From the NCBI RefSeq assembly GCF_050947875.1, contig NC_134570.1:241792584-241856583 (forward strand): DNA of 64,000 nt, in the 5' to 3' direction. The stretch comes from Dermacentor variabilis (Eukaryota > Arthropoda > Arachnida > Ixodida > Ixodidae). Made by a program: the position numbers and the translations under genes. Within the stretch, counting starts at the first letter, position 1. Each line of letters starts with the position of its first letter. Of this stretch, positions 42,931 to 52,906 are shown piece after piece. The notes under the pieces are model-generated. The model ran no database searches. It worked only from the letters and a program-made list of their open reading frames with translations, and was not told where the DNA came from.

Positions 42931-42985
42931 GTAAAATCTCTTAATTGGTGCCTTTGAGGTATTGTAAGTCAATAAATTAATAATA

Positions 42986-43365
42986 AATCTGCTGTATCGG
43001 TACATTGCTTCATTATCCTGTAACGATAGTGAAGGCACACTGATGCTTTTTCCAGCACCTTTATGGATGGCGAAGGTTTCAACGATTTTGTGTTCATGTT
43101 GTTCAGGGTATCTGCCTAAAACTGTACACTGTGAAAGCATTGGCATAATGTTGCAAGTCTTTCAGTGATCATCGAGGTGGCTGACAGAACCTTTTACCGA
43201 GTATGCACGTTCTCAAAGTCTATCAATAATACATTGTCTTTAGCACTGTTGCCATCAAGTTACCACCAACCAGCCCAATTCAACACGCTACTTCTTCCTT
43301 TGTTAGTGACCCTTCTGCCTCACAATGTCTGTGATGCATCAAGTGACCAAGGTACTTTATGTATT
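42986..43365. other. Gene-free stretch
   Basis: AT-rich intron DNA with no recognised feature. Confidence 0.5.
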
Positions 43366-44057
43366 TTATTTATTTATTTAATACATACTGCTAGCCTTAT
43401 ACATAAGGCTGTAGCAGGGTCGGGACACAAATACAACTGTGAAAGTGGTATCAAACATGGTTAACAGTTTCTGTTAATGGCAATTCCAAATATTGTGGGC
43501 AAAGAATAAAGGGCAGTACAGACACTTTCCTGCAACTCTTGTCAATGTATGCAATTAATATACACAAAGGTATTAATAGCACTATAAACATATTTAAAAG
43601 AAAGAAAACTTACCACGAACAATTACTGACATGAAAAACACCGATACATACATTTCATTTTTCAAGTTAAGGCAGTAGAGAAATACAATTGGTTAGTCTT
43701 GAGAGAAACATATCAGTTGAACTACTACCAATGACGTGTTCAGGCAGTGCATTCCATTCTGTTATTGTCCGTAGGAAAAATGAGAACTTAAATTCATCAT
43801 TGTGGAATCCATACTCTTTCAAGTGTCTACTATGTTTTGTTCTAGTGGGCCTGGTGTCTGGGAACGATAGGAGTCGTCGGCTATTTCCGTTTACTTCATT
43901 ATTTAAGAGCTGGAATACAAACTTGAGACGTAGAAGCTTTGCACGTTTGTTTATTGTGAAAAGACCTGCTCACGCAAGGAGTTCAGAAGGCGAATCACAG
44001 CGTCGATACTTGTTGTACACAAATCTAATTGCTTTCCTTTCTACTGCTTCTAATTTA

Positions 44058-44923
44058 TCAGTACATCTTTTCCTGTGCGGAAACCAACCTATAATACCAT
44101 ATTGAAGAATTTAGCGAACTAATGATGTATACGCTAATAGTTTTGTACTTGGTGAAGCAGTCCGAAGTGACCGTTTTAGCGAGAGTGAAAAAGGCCTTAC
44201 CTGAAATATATAACACCTGTTTATCCCATTTTAAGTCTGTGGAAATAATTACCCCAAGGTACTTGTAGTGGTCAACGACTTTTAACGGTATTTGATCTAT
44301 TACATAGGGGAACATCAAAGGCTTTTTTTTTCTTGATATTGTCATACAGACAGATATATCTAGATTAATATTCATCTGCCATGATCGGCACCAGTTCGTA
44401 ACATTTCTAAGTGCATCATTCAGAATAACTTGGTCTGTAGTATTGTTGATTTCTTTATATGTATTATACAATCATCTGCGAACATGCAGACTGTCACATC
44501 CGAGTTCTCAGCTAATTCATTAATAAAAATTAGGAAACGAATAGGAGCTAGTACTGTGCCCTGCGGCACTCCAGATTGAACAGGTGAGCGTTCGGATGAG
44601 TAGTCGTTGCAGTGAGTATACTGGGTCCTGTCTGAAAGGGAATTTTTAATCCATTTTGTGACCTTGCAATCACCAAATAAGTTATGAAGCTTCCAGAATA
44701 ACTTAGCGTGCGATACCCCGTCAAAGGCTTTCGATAGATCAAGAAAGATAACGTCAGTTTGTCCGCGGTTATTGATGGAGGTTGCGAGGTCATGGATTGT
44801 TTCTGTTAGTTGTGTTGTCGTTGACCAGCCTTTTCTAAACCCATGTTGATTTTCACATAGAAGTTTGTTGTCGTTGACGAACGACATAATGTGTTTAAAG
44901 GGCCCCTGAAACGGTTCGGACAA
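44058..44923 (-). pseudogene. LINE E RT core and C-terminal domain
   Basis: 44893-44420: CENQHGFRKGWSTTTQLTE, VIFLDLSKAFDGVSHAKL, VQSGVPQGTVLAPIRFL and VTVCMFADDCIIH, so the catalytic FADD is intact. The next frame (44471-44058) carries MNINLDISVCMTISRKK, HYKYLGVIISTDLKWDKQ and the thumb region. The first residues of the 44923 frame come from the inserted element. One frameshift lies near 44460. 43366-44057 is the remaining C-terminal part in broken frames and the 3' UTR. Confidence 0.85.
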
Positions 44924-46392
44924 ATTTTGTAGACGCGTAGGGTACAGCTTAAGTAGAACATTCGCACCATAATTTAAGTCAAGCGCTACGTATTAATGGA
45001 GCTACAAGCGATTAGAAGCTACCCTCCTCCCTAGCCATGCTTTTCCTCCTCAACTTGTTCGCCGAGCGAGTGGGGCTAAGCTCCGCCTTCACTGGTTCAA
45101 CGTCACGATGCGACGTCACATCGTCCACTTCCGGTTGTTTTGGAGCCCGCCCCCGCCCGCGCCAGACCGCTCCGCTAGCCGCTTGGCCGTCGACCCCAAG
45201 CGAGAGCTATCGAAGCAGCGTGCGTTGCGAGCATTCTGTCGTAGCGCCGAACGTGTCTTGTATTCCGGTAACCACAGGTAAGCTGGTCATTTCGGCAAAT
45301 GACTGTAGGCATGTAGGCATAAACTCAAGCTGATGAAGGAACTTTAGCGTAGACGTACGTGAGCGGCCTGATCGGTCTGCACGGTCCATACACTTGTTGG
45401 TGCAGCGTTTAACCAGCCGAAAAAAGCGCTAATATTGCTCTAACCAAGTGTAAAACATTTTAAACATTTATAAAAACAACGTGTTCATGATTACACTCCT
45501 GCGAAAAATACACACCAGCAGCAAAGAAGAATACAATTCGTTGCTGCTACTGTGTATGGTTGAGCTGTGTGCCACCAGGTGGCTGCACCGTGCAGACCAT
45601 TCGCATTTGCCCTTCTGCTCATCTGATGGCTCATCCCGTTACGGCAAAGTCAAGCGGCCAGACTCTGTCCCCTTGCGCTTGCGTTTTCCCTAATACCGGA
45701 CTCGGGAAACGCTATTGCGTTAGTAATCTTCCGGTGTAAAGTGACGGCCACAAACGCGCAAATCCTGGCGCCGATCGGATAGCGGCAGTCCGATGCCCAG
45801 CAGCCAGTTCGCTCGTACGCTGCCTTGCAGAGGGACACGATGTCGCAGCTTGACATATTGCCACTCGCTACGTTTGCAGTCCACAAGGCAACAAAGTCGA
45901 ATCATAGTGCTCGCGAAAAGACTGAGACCGACTCTGACCGCGGAGCTCTCTTCAAAATGGAGTACGTTGTAACACAAGCAGACGACACATGCTGTGTGCC
46001 GGAAGTGGTTAAGTGTACTGAAAAATTATTCTTGTGTATTCTCCTTATGTTACTTTCTCTTCATTAAAACAAATTAACTAACATTCCAACTATTACGAAG
46101 ATCATTTGTTTACCATAAAGTTGGAAAAATTATCGATCACGCGCCCTTGTCAGCCAATCGGATAGCTCGCCCCACTGACGTCGTATGGGTGATTTCGGTC
46201 ATATGGGTAGGGGCGGCTTAAAATTCCGCCGAGCAGTGCGCTGCGATCGGCAGCGATGTGCATATTTAAAACCTTATAATAAATTACACGCTTTACGCGG
46301 AGCACTTAGATGTGTCAATTAATGATCAGAAGGACCTACTCTAACGACTCAATACGTTTGTAGAAAATCGTCAAAAGCGTTTCAGGGTCCCT
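44899..46392. mobile_element. TTAA-target DNA element 1 (Kolobok-like), with THAP fragment
   Basis: 1494 bp flanked by TTAA at 44895-44898 and 46393-46396. Termini are inverted repeats: agggcccctgaaacg on the left, reverse complement of the right end agggaccctgaaacg. Removing it rejoins the LINE frame EHIIL-KHIM exactly. TTAA duplications, termini starting AGG and a THAP domain are features I associate with the Kolobok superfamily; piggyBac also uses TTAA but has CCC termini. Only a fragment of a transposase is visible, so this is a non-autonomous or decayed copy. Confidence 0.82.
45720..45977 (-). pseudogene. THAP zinc-finger fragment in element 1
   Basis: 85-residue frame. From residue 25: MIRLCCLVDC (first Cys pair of the C2CH finger), a Trp in RANWLLGIG, and LRVCGRHFTPEDY at the end, with the Cys-x2-His pair and the Phe-x-Pro context conserved in THAP domains. 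THAP domains bind DNA and form the N-terminus of several transposases (P, Kolobok). A stop follows right after EDY, and no downstream catalytic region is recognisable. Confidence 0.72.
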
Positions 46393-46436
46393 TTAAGTAT
46401 GATATGTTCAAATACTTCGCAAACAGTACAAGTTAA

Positions 46437-47737
46437 AGGGGTGCAGACATCAAAATTTTCGTTCATGCGTTTGTTGATTCAAACGTTGCGTCATGCTTCA
46501 CGGAGCACGATACACACAGCGGGATTCATATATATCCGATAAGTAATTTAATAATAGCATTATTATACCGAGCGATTTCGGTTTCGGTTTCTGGGCTCCT
46601 GGGGATGCTATGACGTCACAGAGGAGGAAACGCAACATGGCTTGGTCACGTGGCCCACAAAAAATAGTGACGTAAAACTATGCTGCGTCGTCTGCTCGCG
46701 CATACGCGTGCTCTGCCAGCAGAGGTCAACCACTGGCGATTCGAAGTGCATGTCGCGATTATTATAATTATTGCGAAGAGCGACAACAACGGTAAGAAAA
46801 TATTGCGGCTTGTGAGAGTCGGTGATTCATTCCGAAGCGCCGTAAGCATTAGCTTTGAAGTGAACCGGAAAAGGCCTAGCGACGATATCGGCGGCGCTGA
46901 ACGATCCGAGGCGGTGAAGCTGCCGTCGATGCCAGAGCGACCACTCCTCGGTCGCTGATTGGCCGCTTCGCCGTACGGCTGCCGCACAAATGGGTCCCAG
47001 GCCCGTCCTCTCTACGGCAAGGAAATCTCACCGTTCGCGAGCAAAACCGCCGTCGCACGGGGGCCCGCGAACGGCAAACGGGAGTGCGGCGAGTTTCCGT
47101 GCCGGTAACGTGGACGGGCCGGTAACAGGGAAAGGCCAAGCGAAGGAGAGTCCGCTCCGATCTGCCGAACTACGCGACTATACGAGGAGAGAAGCAGACA
47201 ACACGAACGCCGCATATCCTGGTCCCATTCGGAGTCGGCCGGCTAGTGTTACACTCAAACGTGTAAAGGCCCGTCCGCAGGGCAACTCGCCGCACGCATT
47301 TTGCCGTTCGCGGGCCGGCGTGCGGCGTTCGTGTTGTGCACTTCTCTCCTTTTGTGTCCGTGTCTGGACGCCTTGCCCCTTCTTTGCATTAAGAAAGGAT
47401 TTCTATATGCCTGTAGGTCGGTCGTAGTGGAGGCTATGCTCGGTTGCTCGGCTCAGCAGGCTCCGTAATCGGCATTTCATCGCTACTCATCATACGTCAC
47501 GTTTTTGTGCTGGTGTGCTATGACGTCAATATTTTCGTTCCTCCTCTGTGACGTAGTAACTGCCGCGCTAGCGATGGGTCTCGACTACGAGAAGGAGTTT
47601 TTAATGACTCTTTGGAGCTCAATTAAAATTATTTTGAAATGTTTGCAGCGTCCAATACCTCGTTCTGGGTGACCTTGCATACGGAAGCAGCCTACAACAT
47701 GCTTTTTATAGCCTCAAAATTTGGTGTCTCAACCCCT
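46437..47737. mobile_element. TTAA-target DNA element 2
   Basis: 1301 bp between TTAA at 46433-46436 and 47738-47741. Termini aggggtgcagacatcaaa and (reverse complement of the right end) aggggttgagacaccaaa are imperfect inverted repeats of about 25 bp. The interior is partly GC-rich and contains its own inverted repeat (about 47058-47125 and 47262-47335). No transposase recognised. It shares its right TTAA with element 3. Confidence 0.8.
47058..47335. repeat. Internal inverted repeat in element 2
   Basis: About 65-70 bp: cccgcgaacggcaaacggg onward (from about 47068) matches the reverse complement of 47262-47335 (gcggcgagtt, ggacgggcc shared). GC-rich; it may be a second small element nested in element 2. 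Confidence 0.6.
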
Positions 47738-47741
47738 TTAA

Positions 47742-49541
47742 AGGAGCACTGACACAAAAATTTGAAGTCGAGATAACTTGTGAGATCGATTTAGTTGGTC
47801 ACACACACATCGTCTATAAAATATCAGCGGCGAATATCGCTTAGAACATATTTAAAATAAATTTTAAAGTATGTGCGCCCAGCCAACCGCAAAAGAGAGC
47901 ACCTCGCGACATTGACATCAACCGGGATTGTAAATAGCCAAGAAAACGCTACGTCATGTGGCTACGTCACGAATTTTCGTTGGCTGCCATGCGGCTTACA
48001 TATGCTCTTCTCCTCTGTTGTTGCTTGTTCTAGCTGTTGTACTCGTAGTGGGACGCGCCACGTGTCGCTGCAACTGCAGTTTTTGTCGTGTCCATCGGGT
48101 TATTTCCCACACTATCAGCTTGACTGCGCTGCCACAACGTTCAACGCCGATTTGTTGAGTCTTATCATTGATTGTGGCCGATGCGAGGGTTTTGTTGAGG
48201 TTCGTCCTCGCCATCGCCGGCCGCAATATCTGAGTCGCTAAGTGATTGGCCACGTCTAAAGCGCGAGACACATAGCGCGATTTTCCGTGCAATCTGTTGT
48301 ACGGCGCGTCGTGTGCGACTTGCCGCACGCGGCGATTCGGGACACATGGTACAATTGAGCGAGCGGCGGCCCAGACCGGCGCCCCTGCGTGGAAGTTCGG
48401 AATCCTGCGTAACTTCGAACAGAAAGTGAAAGCAACCGTATTTGCACAGCTATCTTGTTTGAAACAAACGATGACAATATAAACACGTCTATGCGAGCAC
48501 TGTAGACGTGTTTCCGCAAGGCCGCGTTAGCAGTATCGGATCCGTTGACAGCCGCCGATGGCCAAGAGCCGGCAGGCATAGCTCGCTGGGCCATCGAATC
48601 CGACACCGGTCGCGCTTGTGACACGATCGCTTGCAGCTCGTATAACGAAGCGCCTATGTTAGTCGGCACAACGTGTACACAGTTATGTCACGCTTAAATT
48701 GCAGCACATTTGATTTCTTTGGCGCCAACAGAAGCGAACGAGCATGCCAAGCGAGCTTGCGATCGCTGGGAGACGATGTAGGCCTAGCTCGCCGGCCGTC
48801 TATCCGGGGCTGAGGGTACTTGCGATGCGTCCACAGCTCGTAATAAAGCGCCTAAATTTGTCAGCGCAATCAATGCCTGAACATTTATGTTTCACTTAAG
48901 TGAAAATACGGTTAGTTTTCCCGGATCCGTTAGTAGCGATGAGTAAACAGGCCAGTCAGGCAAGCCGCTTCGTATACAGACGATTGCTGGCGCGTCTGCG
49001 CTTACCGCGTCCGAGTAGAAATCACGCCAACGATTTACTATTTCGCACAACGTTTTTTAACTCGCACTATTTCGAGGTCACTTTATTCTAGGAGTTATTT
49101 CGTGTCAGAAACAAATTGTAGCCCATTTATGCGCCGTCGTCAGCGGCGAAAGAGGCCCGCGTTTCGACCAGAAAAAAAAAAACAGACATGATCGGAGCGG
49201 CGAGGCGCCCGCTCGCCGGCCCCGCCCCGCCGGGTCTACCACGTCACCATGACGTTCACGCTACCGGCGCTGTCATTGGCTGCGGTCGTTCGACCAATGC
49301 GGCAGTCGCACGACAATACGTCATGGCTTTTTGCGAACACGTGATCACTTTGTTTACACTCCCGTTTGCCCCATCTCGTTGCTCTCTGGAACCGAAGCTT
49401 CGACTGGTCGCTACAAAAAAGACTGCAAATAATTACCTGTCGCGCTCTGAAGTAAATGAGGTTTCGTGCCGTTATTACTGGGTCATTAACTACTTATTAA
49501 AGCAGAAAAAACCACGTGGATGTTTTTGTGTCAGTACTCCT
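47742..49541. mobile_element. TTAA-target DNA element 3
   Basis: 1800 bp between TTAA at 47738-47741 and 49542-49545. Termini aggagcactgacacaaaaa and (reverse complement of the right end) aggagtactgacacaaaaa are inverted repeats with one mismatch in 19. Short frames inside have no domain I can name. Elements 2 and 3 together sit at one TTAA of LINE E. Confidence 0.82.
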
Positions 49542-49721
49542 TTAAAGAAATCGGCCTATAGTTAATATCGTACTTAACACACACTATCTATTGTACTTAA
49601 CAATAACTATCGTACTTAACAGTTGTTTTGTCCTGGGAATAGTTACTGTATGAGCATGCCAGTCATACATTGCAAGCGAATTTTCATTGATGAGAGCACC
49701 AGAAAAGGAAGCACAAAACAA

Positions 49722-49910
49722 TGCCCTGTCACATAGGCACCGACTATGGGGGGGTCACCGGGGCCCGACCCCCCTCTGGAGTGTTCCGGGGGAGGGGGGG
49801 CTTAGCCGCCCCTCCCCAGGTGATGCTGAAGCCAGCCCCTCCCCCCCCCCCCCCCCGCAACACACACACAATCCTCAAGTGCCATTACCAGAGCTTTGTC
49901 GCCCACAACA
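49722..49910. other. G- and C-run-rich block
   Basis: Contains several G runs (49748-49754, 49789-49799) and a C run of 16 or more (about 49840-49857), then a short CA repeat. No gene; the proline-rich frame through it results from the C runs. Confidence 0.6.
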
Positions 49911-50129
49911 TTTGAGGTTTCTTTTGACGTTCCTCGACCTTCTCACTTGAAATTTTACTACGGCTGATAGCTTACTGCATCATTGTTGGCGCAGACGTGC
50001 ACGGCTTTTAATTCATACTTACGCTTTATTTCTGTAAATCCTGACAATAGGAGGACCAGCGCATTAGAAGCATCACCTGTATTTTCTTACTTCAACATTG
50101 TTTTAAATTTCCACTGTGCATATGTATTT
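49911..50129. other. Gene-free stretch
   Basis: No feature recognised. Confidence 0.4.
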
Positions 50130-50658
50130 CCGTCTCATGATCCGGATCTGCCGTCACTACCTGCCCTAAGTAGATATATTCACTTACCACTTCCAGTGCC
50201 TCGCTACCTATTGTAAATTGCTGTTCTCTTCCGAGACTGTTAAACATTACTTTAGTTTTCTGCAGATTAATTTTTAGACCCACTCTTCTGCTTTGCCTCT
50301 CCAGGTCAGTGAGCATGTATTGCAGTTGGTCCCCTGAGTTACTAAGCAAGGCAATATCATCAGCGAATCTCAAGTTACTAAGGTATTCTCCATTAACTTT
50401 TATCCCCAATTCTTCCCAATCCAGGTCTCTGAATACCTCCTGTAAACACGCTGTGAATAGCATTGGAGAGATCGTATCTCCCTGCCTGATGCCTTTCTTT
50501 ATTGGGATTTTGTTGCTTTCTTTATGGAGGACTACGGTGGCTGTGGAGCCGCTGTACATATCTTTCAGTATTTTTACATATGGCTCGTCTACACCCTGGT
50601 TCTGTAATGCCTCCATGACTGCTGAGGTTTCGACAGAATCAAACGCTTTCTCGTATAT
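50130..50658 (-). pseudogene. RTE RT fragment (copy 3, minus strand), truncated at both ends
   Basis: Open frame with EALQNQGVDEPYVKILKDMY, KKGIRQGDTISPMLFTACLQ, NLRFADDIALLSNSG (catalytic FADD intact), VGLKINLQKTKVMFN and YIYLGQVVTADPDHE. It is over 90% like the copy at 51700-52260 but on the other strand. It begins abruptly at YEKAFDSVE next to LINE F and ends near 50130 before the RTE 3' tail, so it is not a simple 5'-truncated insert. Confidence 0.88.
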
Positions 50659-50967
50659 GCAAGTTCATAAAAGCTTCCAAGTTTTCTAGTACTTCTACAG
50701 GGGAGTTGGGAGGCTGGTACACACCACCAATTAGCAAATTACGGTCATTCAAGGTAGTTTTAATCCAGACTGTTTCGAGATTGCTTGGATCATTAAGTAC
50801 CGTAAAAGGAATGTCGCTTTTCAGAAGTATAGCTGCCCCACCCCCTCTAGTGCGCCGATCCTTTCTTATGGAATATCCGGGGGGCGTTACTGCAACATCA
50901 GTCACATCCGGGTTCAGCCATGTTTCTGTTATTACCATTGCATCTGGATCGTGCTCTATTACAATGC
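50659..50967 (-). pseudogene. LINE F endonuclease fragment
   Basis: Frame with MVITETWLNPDVTDVAVTPP, TRGGGAAILLKSDIPF, NRLI-type and LIGGVYQPPNSPVEVLENLE: blocks 1 to 3 of an APE endonuclease, intact as far as it goes. Upstream residues (KVINLNARSVLNKQDSLES) lie at 52878-52837 beyond the RTE insertion. It ends at an abrupt junction with RTE sequence at 50659. Confidence 0.85.
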
Positions 50968-50979
50968 TTTCTAGGCTAT

Positions 50980-52824
50980 GGAAGCCTCTAACCCTACAGC
51001 TAGAATAGAACTGGCAGAACTTTCGAAGTTAATCAACAAGTGTAAGACAGCTGACATAAGGAAGTATAATATGGATAGAATTGAACATGCCCTCAGGAAT
51101 GGAGGAAGCCTAAAAGCAGTGAAGAAGAAACTAAGAACTGGCAAGAATCAGATGTATGCATTAAGAGACAAAGCAGGCAATATCATTACTAATATGGATG
51201 AGATAGTTCAAGTGGCTGAGGAGTTCCATAGAGATTTATACAGTACTAGTGGCACCCACGACGATAATGGAAGAGAGAATAGTCTAGAGGAATTCGAAAT
51301 CCCACAGGTAACGCCGGAAGAAGTAAAGAAAGCCTTGGGAGCTATGCAAAGGGGAAGGCAGCTGGGGAGGATCAGGTAACAGCAGATTTGTTGAAGGATG
51401 GTGGACAGATTGTTCTAGAGAAACTGGCCACCCTGTATACGCAATGCCTCCTGACCTCGAGTGTACCGGAATCTTGGAAGAACGCTAACCTAATCCTAAT
51501 CCATAAGAAAGGGGACGCCAAAGACTTGAAAAATTATAGACCGATCAGCATACTGTCCATTGGCTAGAAAGTATTTACTAAAGTAATCGCAACTAGAATC
51601 AGGAACACCTTAGACTTCTGTCAACTAAAGGACCAGGTAGGATTTCGTAAAGGCTACTCAACAATAGACCATATTCACACGATCAATCAGGTGATAGAGA
51701 AATGTGTGGAATATAACCAACCCTTATATATAGCTTTCATTGATTACGAGAAAGCGTTTGATTCAGTCGAAACCTCAGCAGTCATGCAGGCATTAAGGAA
51801 TCAGGGTGTAGATGAGCTGTATGTAAAGATACTGAAAGATATCTATAGCAGCTCCACAGCCACCGTAGTCCTCCATAAAGAAAGCAACAAAATCCCAATA
51901 AAGAAAGGCATAAGACAGGGAGATACGATCTCTCCAATGCTATTCACAGCCTGTTTACAGGAGGTATTCAGAGACAGGAGTGGGAAGAATTGGGGATAAA
52001 AGTTGATGGAGAATACCTTAGCAACTTGCGATTCGCTGATGATATTGCCTTGCTTAGCAACTCAGGGGACCAACTGCAATGCATGCTCACTGACCTGGAG
52101 AGGCAAAGCAGAAGGGTGGGACTAAAAATTAATCTGCAGAAAACAAAAGTAATGTTTAACAGTCTCGGAAGAGAACAGCAGTTTACGATAGGTAGTGAGG
52201 CACTGGAAGTGGTAAGGAAATACATCTACTTAGGACAGGTAGTGACTGCTGATCCGGATCATGAGAGTGAAATAATCAGAAGAATAAGAACGGGCTGGGG
52301 TGCTTTTGGCAGGCATTCTGAGATCATGAACAGCAGGTTGCCATTATCCCTCTAGAGAAACGTGTATAACAGCTGTGCCTTACCAGTACTCACGTACGGG
52401 GCAGAAACCTGGAGGCTTATGAAAGGGGTTCTACTCAAATTGAGAACGACGCAACGAGCTATGGAAAGAAGAATGATAGGTGTAACGTTAAGGGATAAGA
52501 AAAGAGCAGATTGGGTGAGGGAACAAACGCGAGTTAATGACATCTTAGTTGAAATCAAGAAAAAGAAATGGGCATGGGCATGTAATGAGGAGGGAAGATA
52601 ACAGATGGTCATTAAGGGTTACGGACTGGATTCCAAGGGAAGGAAAGCGTAGCAGGGGGCGGCAGAAAATTAGGTGGGCGGATGAGATTAAAAAGTTTGC
52701 AGGGACGACATGGCCACAATTAGTACATGACCGGTGTTGTTGGAGAAGTATGGGAGAGGGCTTTGCCCTGCTGTGGGCATAACCAGGCTGATTATGATTA
52801 TGATAATGATGATGATGATGATGA
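50980..52824 (+). mobile_element. RTE LINE copy 2, 5'-truncated, with 12-bp target duplication
   Basis: 1845 bp flanked by tttctaggctat on both sides. Starts in the linker (ASNPTARIELAELSKLINK) and runs through RT to the 3' end, followed by a gat/gattat tail at 52787-52824. It is the best reference in the window for the other RTE copies. 5' truncation, short-repeat tail and target duplication fit target-primed reverse transcription. Confidence 0.93.
50981..52780 (+). pseudogene. RTE reverse transcriptase, few disruptions
   Basis: Frames 50978-51379 (linker, [16 protein letters not shown]), about 51400-51690 ([26 protein letters not shown] with a stop), 51691-51999 (YIAFIDYEKAFDSVE, first catalytic Asp; KKGIRQGDTISPMLFTACLQ), 51990-52355 (LSNLRFADDIALLSNS, catalytic FADD; RRVGLKINLQKTKVMF), 52362-52601 (LPVLTYGAETWRL, RRMIGVTLRDKKRADWVREQ) and the tail (DWIPREGKRSRG, IRWADEIKKFAG). 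Frameshifts near 51350, 51980 and 52590, and a stop near 51565. Recently dead. Confidence 0.9.
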
Positions 52825-52906
52825 TTTCTAGGCTATCTTGTTTGTTGAGTACACTCCTTGCATTCAGGTTAATGACCTTAAGGCGTGCAGATTGATTTTG
52901 GTCGAG

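Larger units (their letters stand above)
36850..42985 (+). mobile_element. CR1/L2-like LINE D, split by a Gypsy element
   Basis: Plus-strand LINE in the same orientation as the host gene. Left piece 36850-37840: endonuclease end and linker. Right piece 41295-42985: RT, C-terminal domain and a 3' end with an aataaattaataataaat tail near 42970. The gap is filled by a minus-strand Gypsy. The order of motifs continues across the gap from the linker (GDEHNNLIPEDC, 37690) to the RT start (IAKIINSLKLTSSTGIDSI, 41335). Confidence 0.85.
43366..49720 (-). mobile_element. CR1/L2-like LINE E, split by three TTAA-target elements
   Basis: Minus-strand LINE in three pieces: 49720-49546 (region before and including NYRPIS), 46432-46397 (reads VCEVFEHIIL), and 44894-43366 (HIMSFVNDNKLLCENQHGF onward to the AAAT tail at 43366-43381). 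Removing the three inserts with one TTAA copy each restores a continuous RT reading from NYRPIS through EHIIL to QHGFRKG. The 5' part is not found beyond about 49720. Confidence 0.85.

Noticed and set aside
49687..49950. Pro-rich frame
   Set aside because: Produced by a long C run; no start context or conservation.
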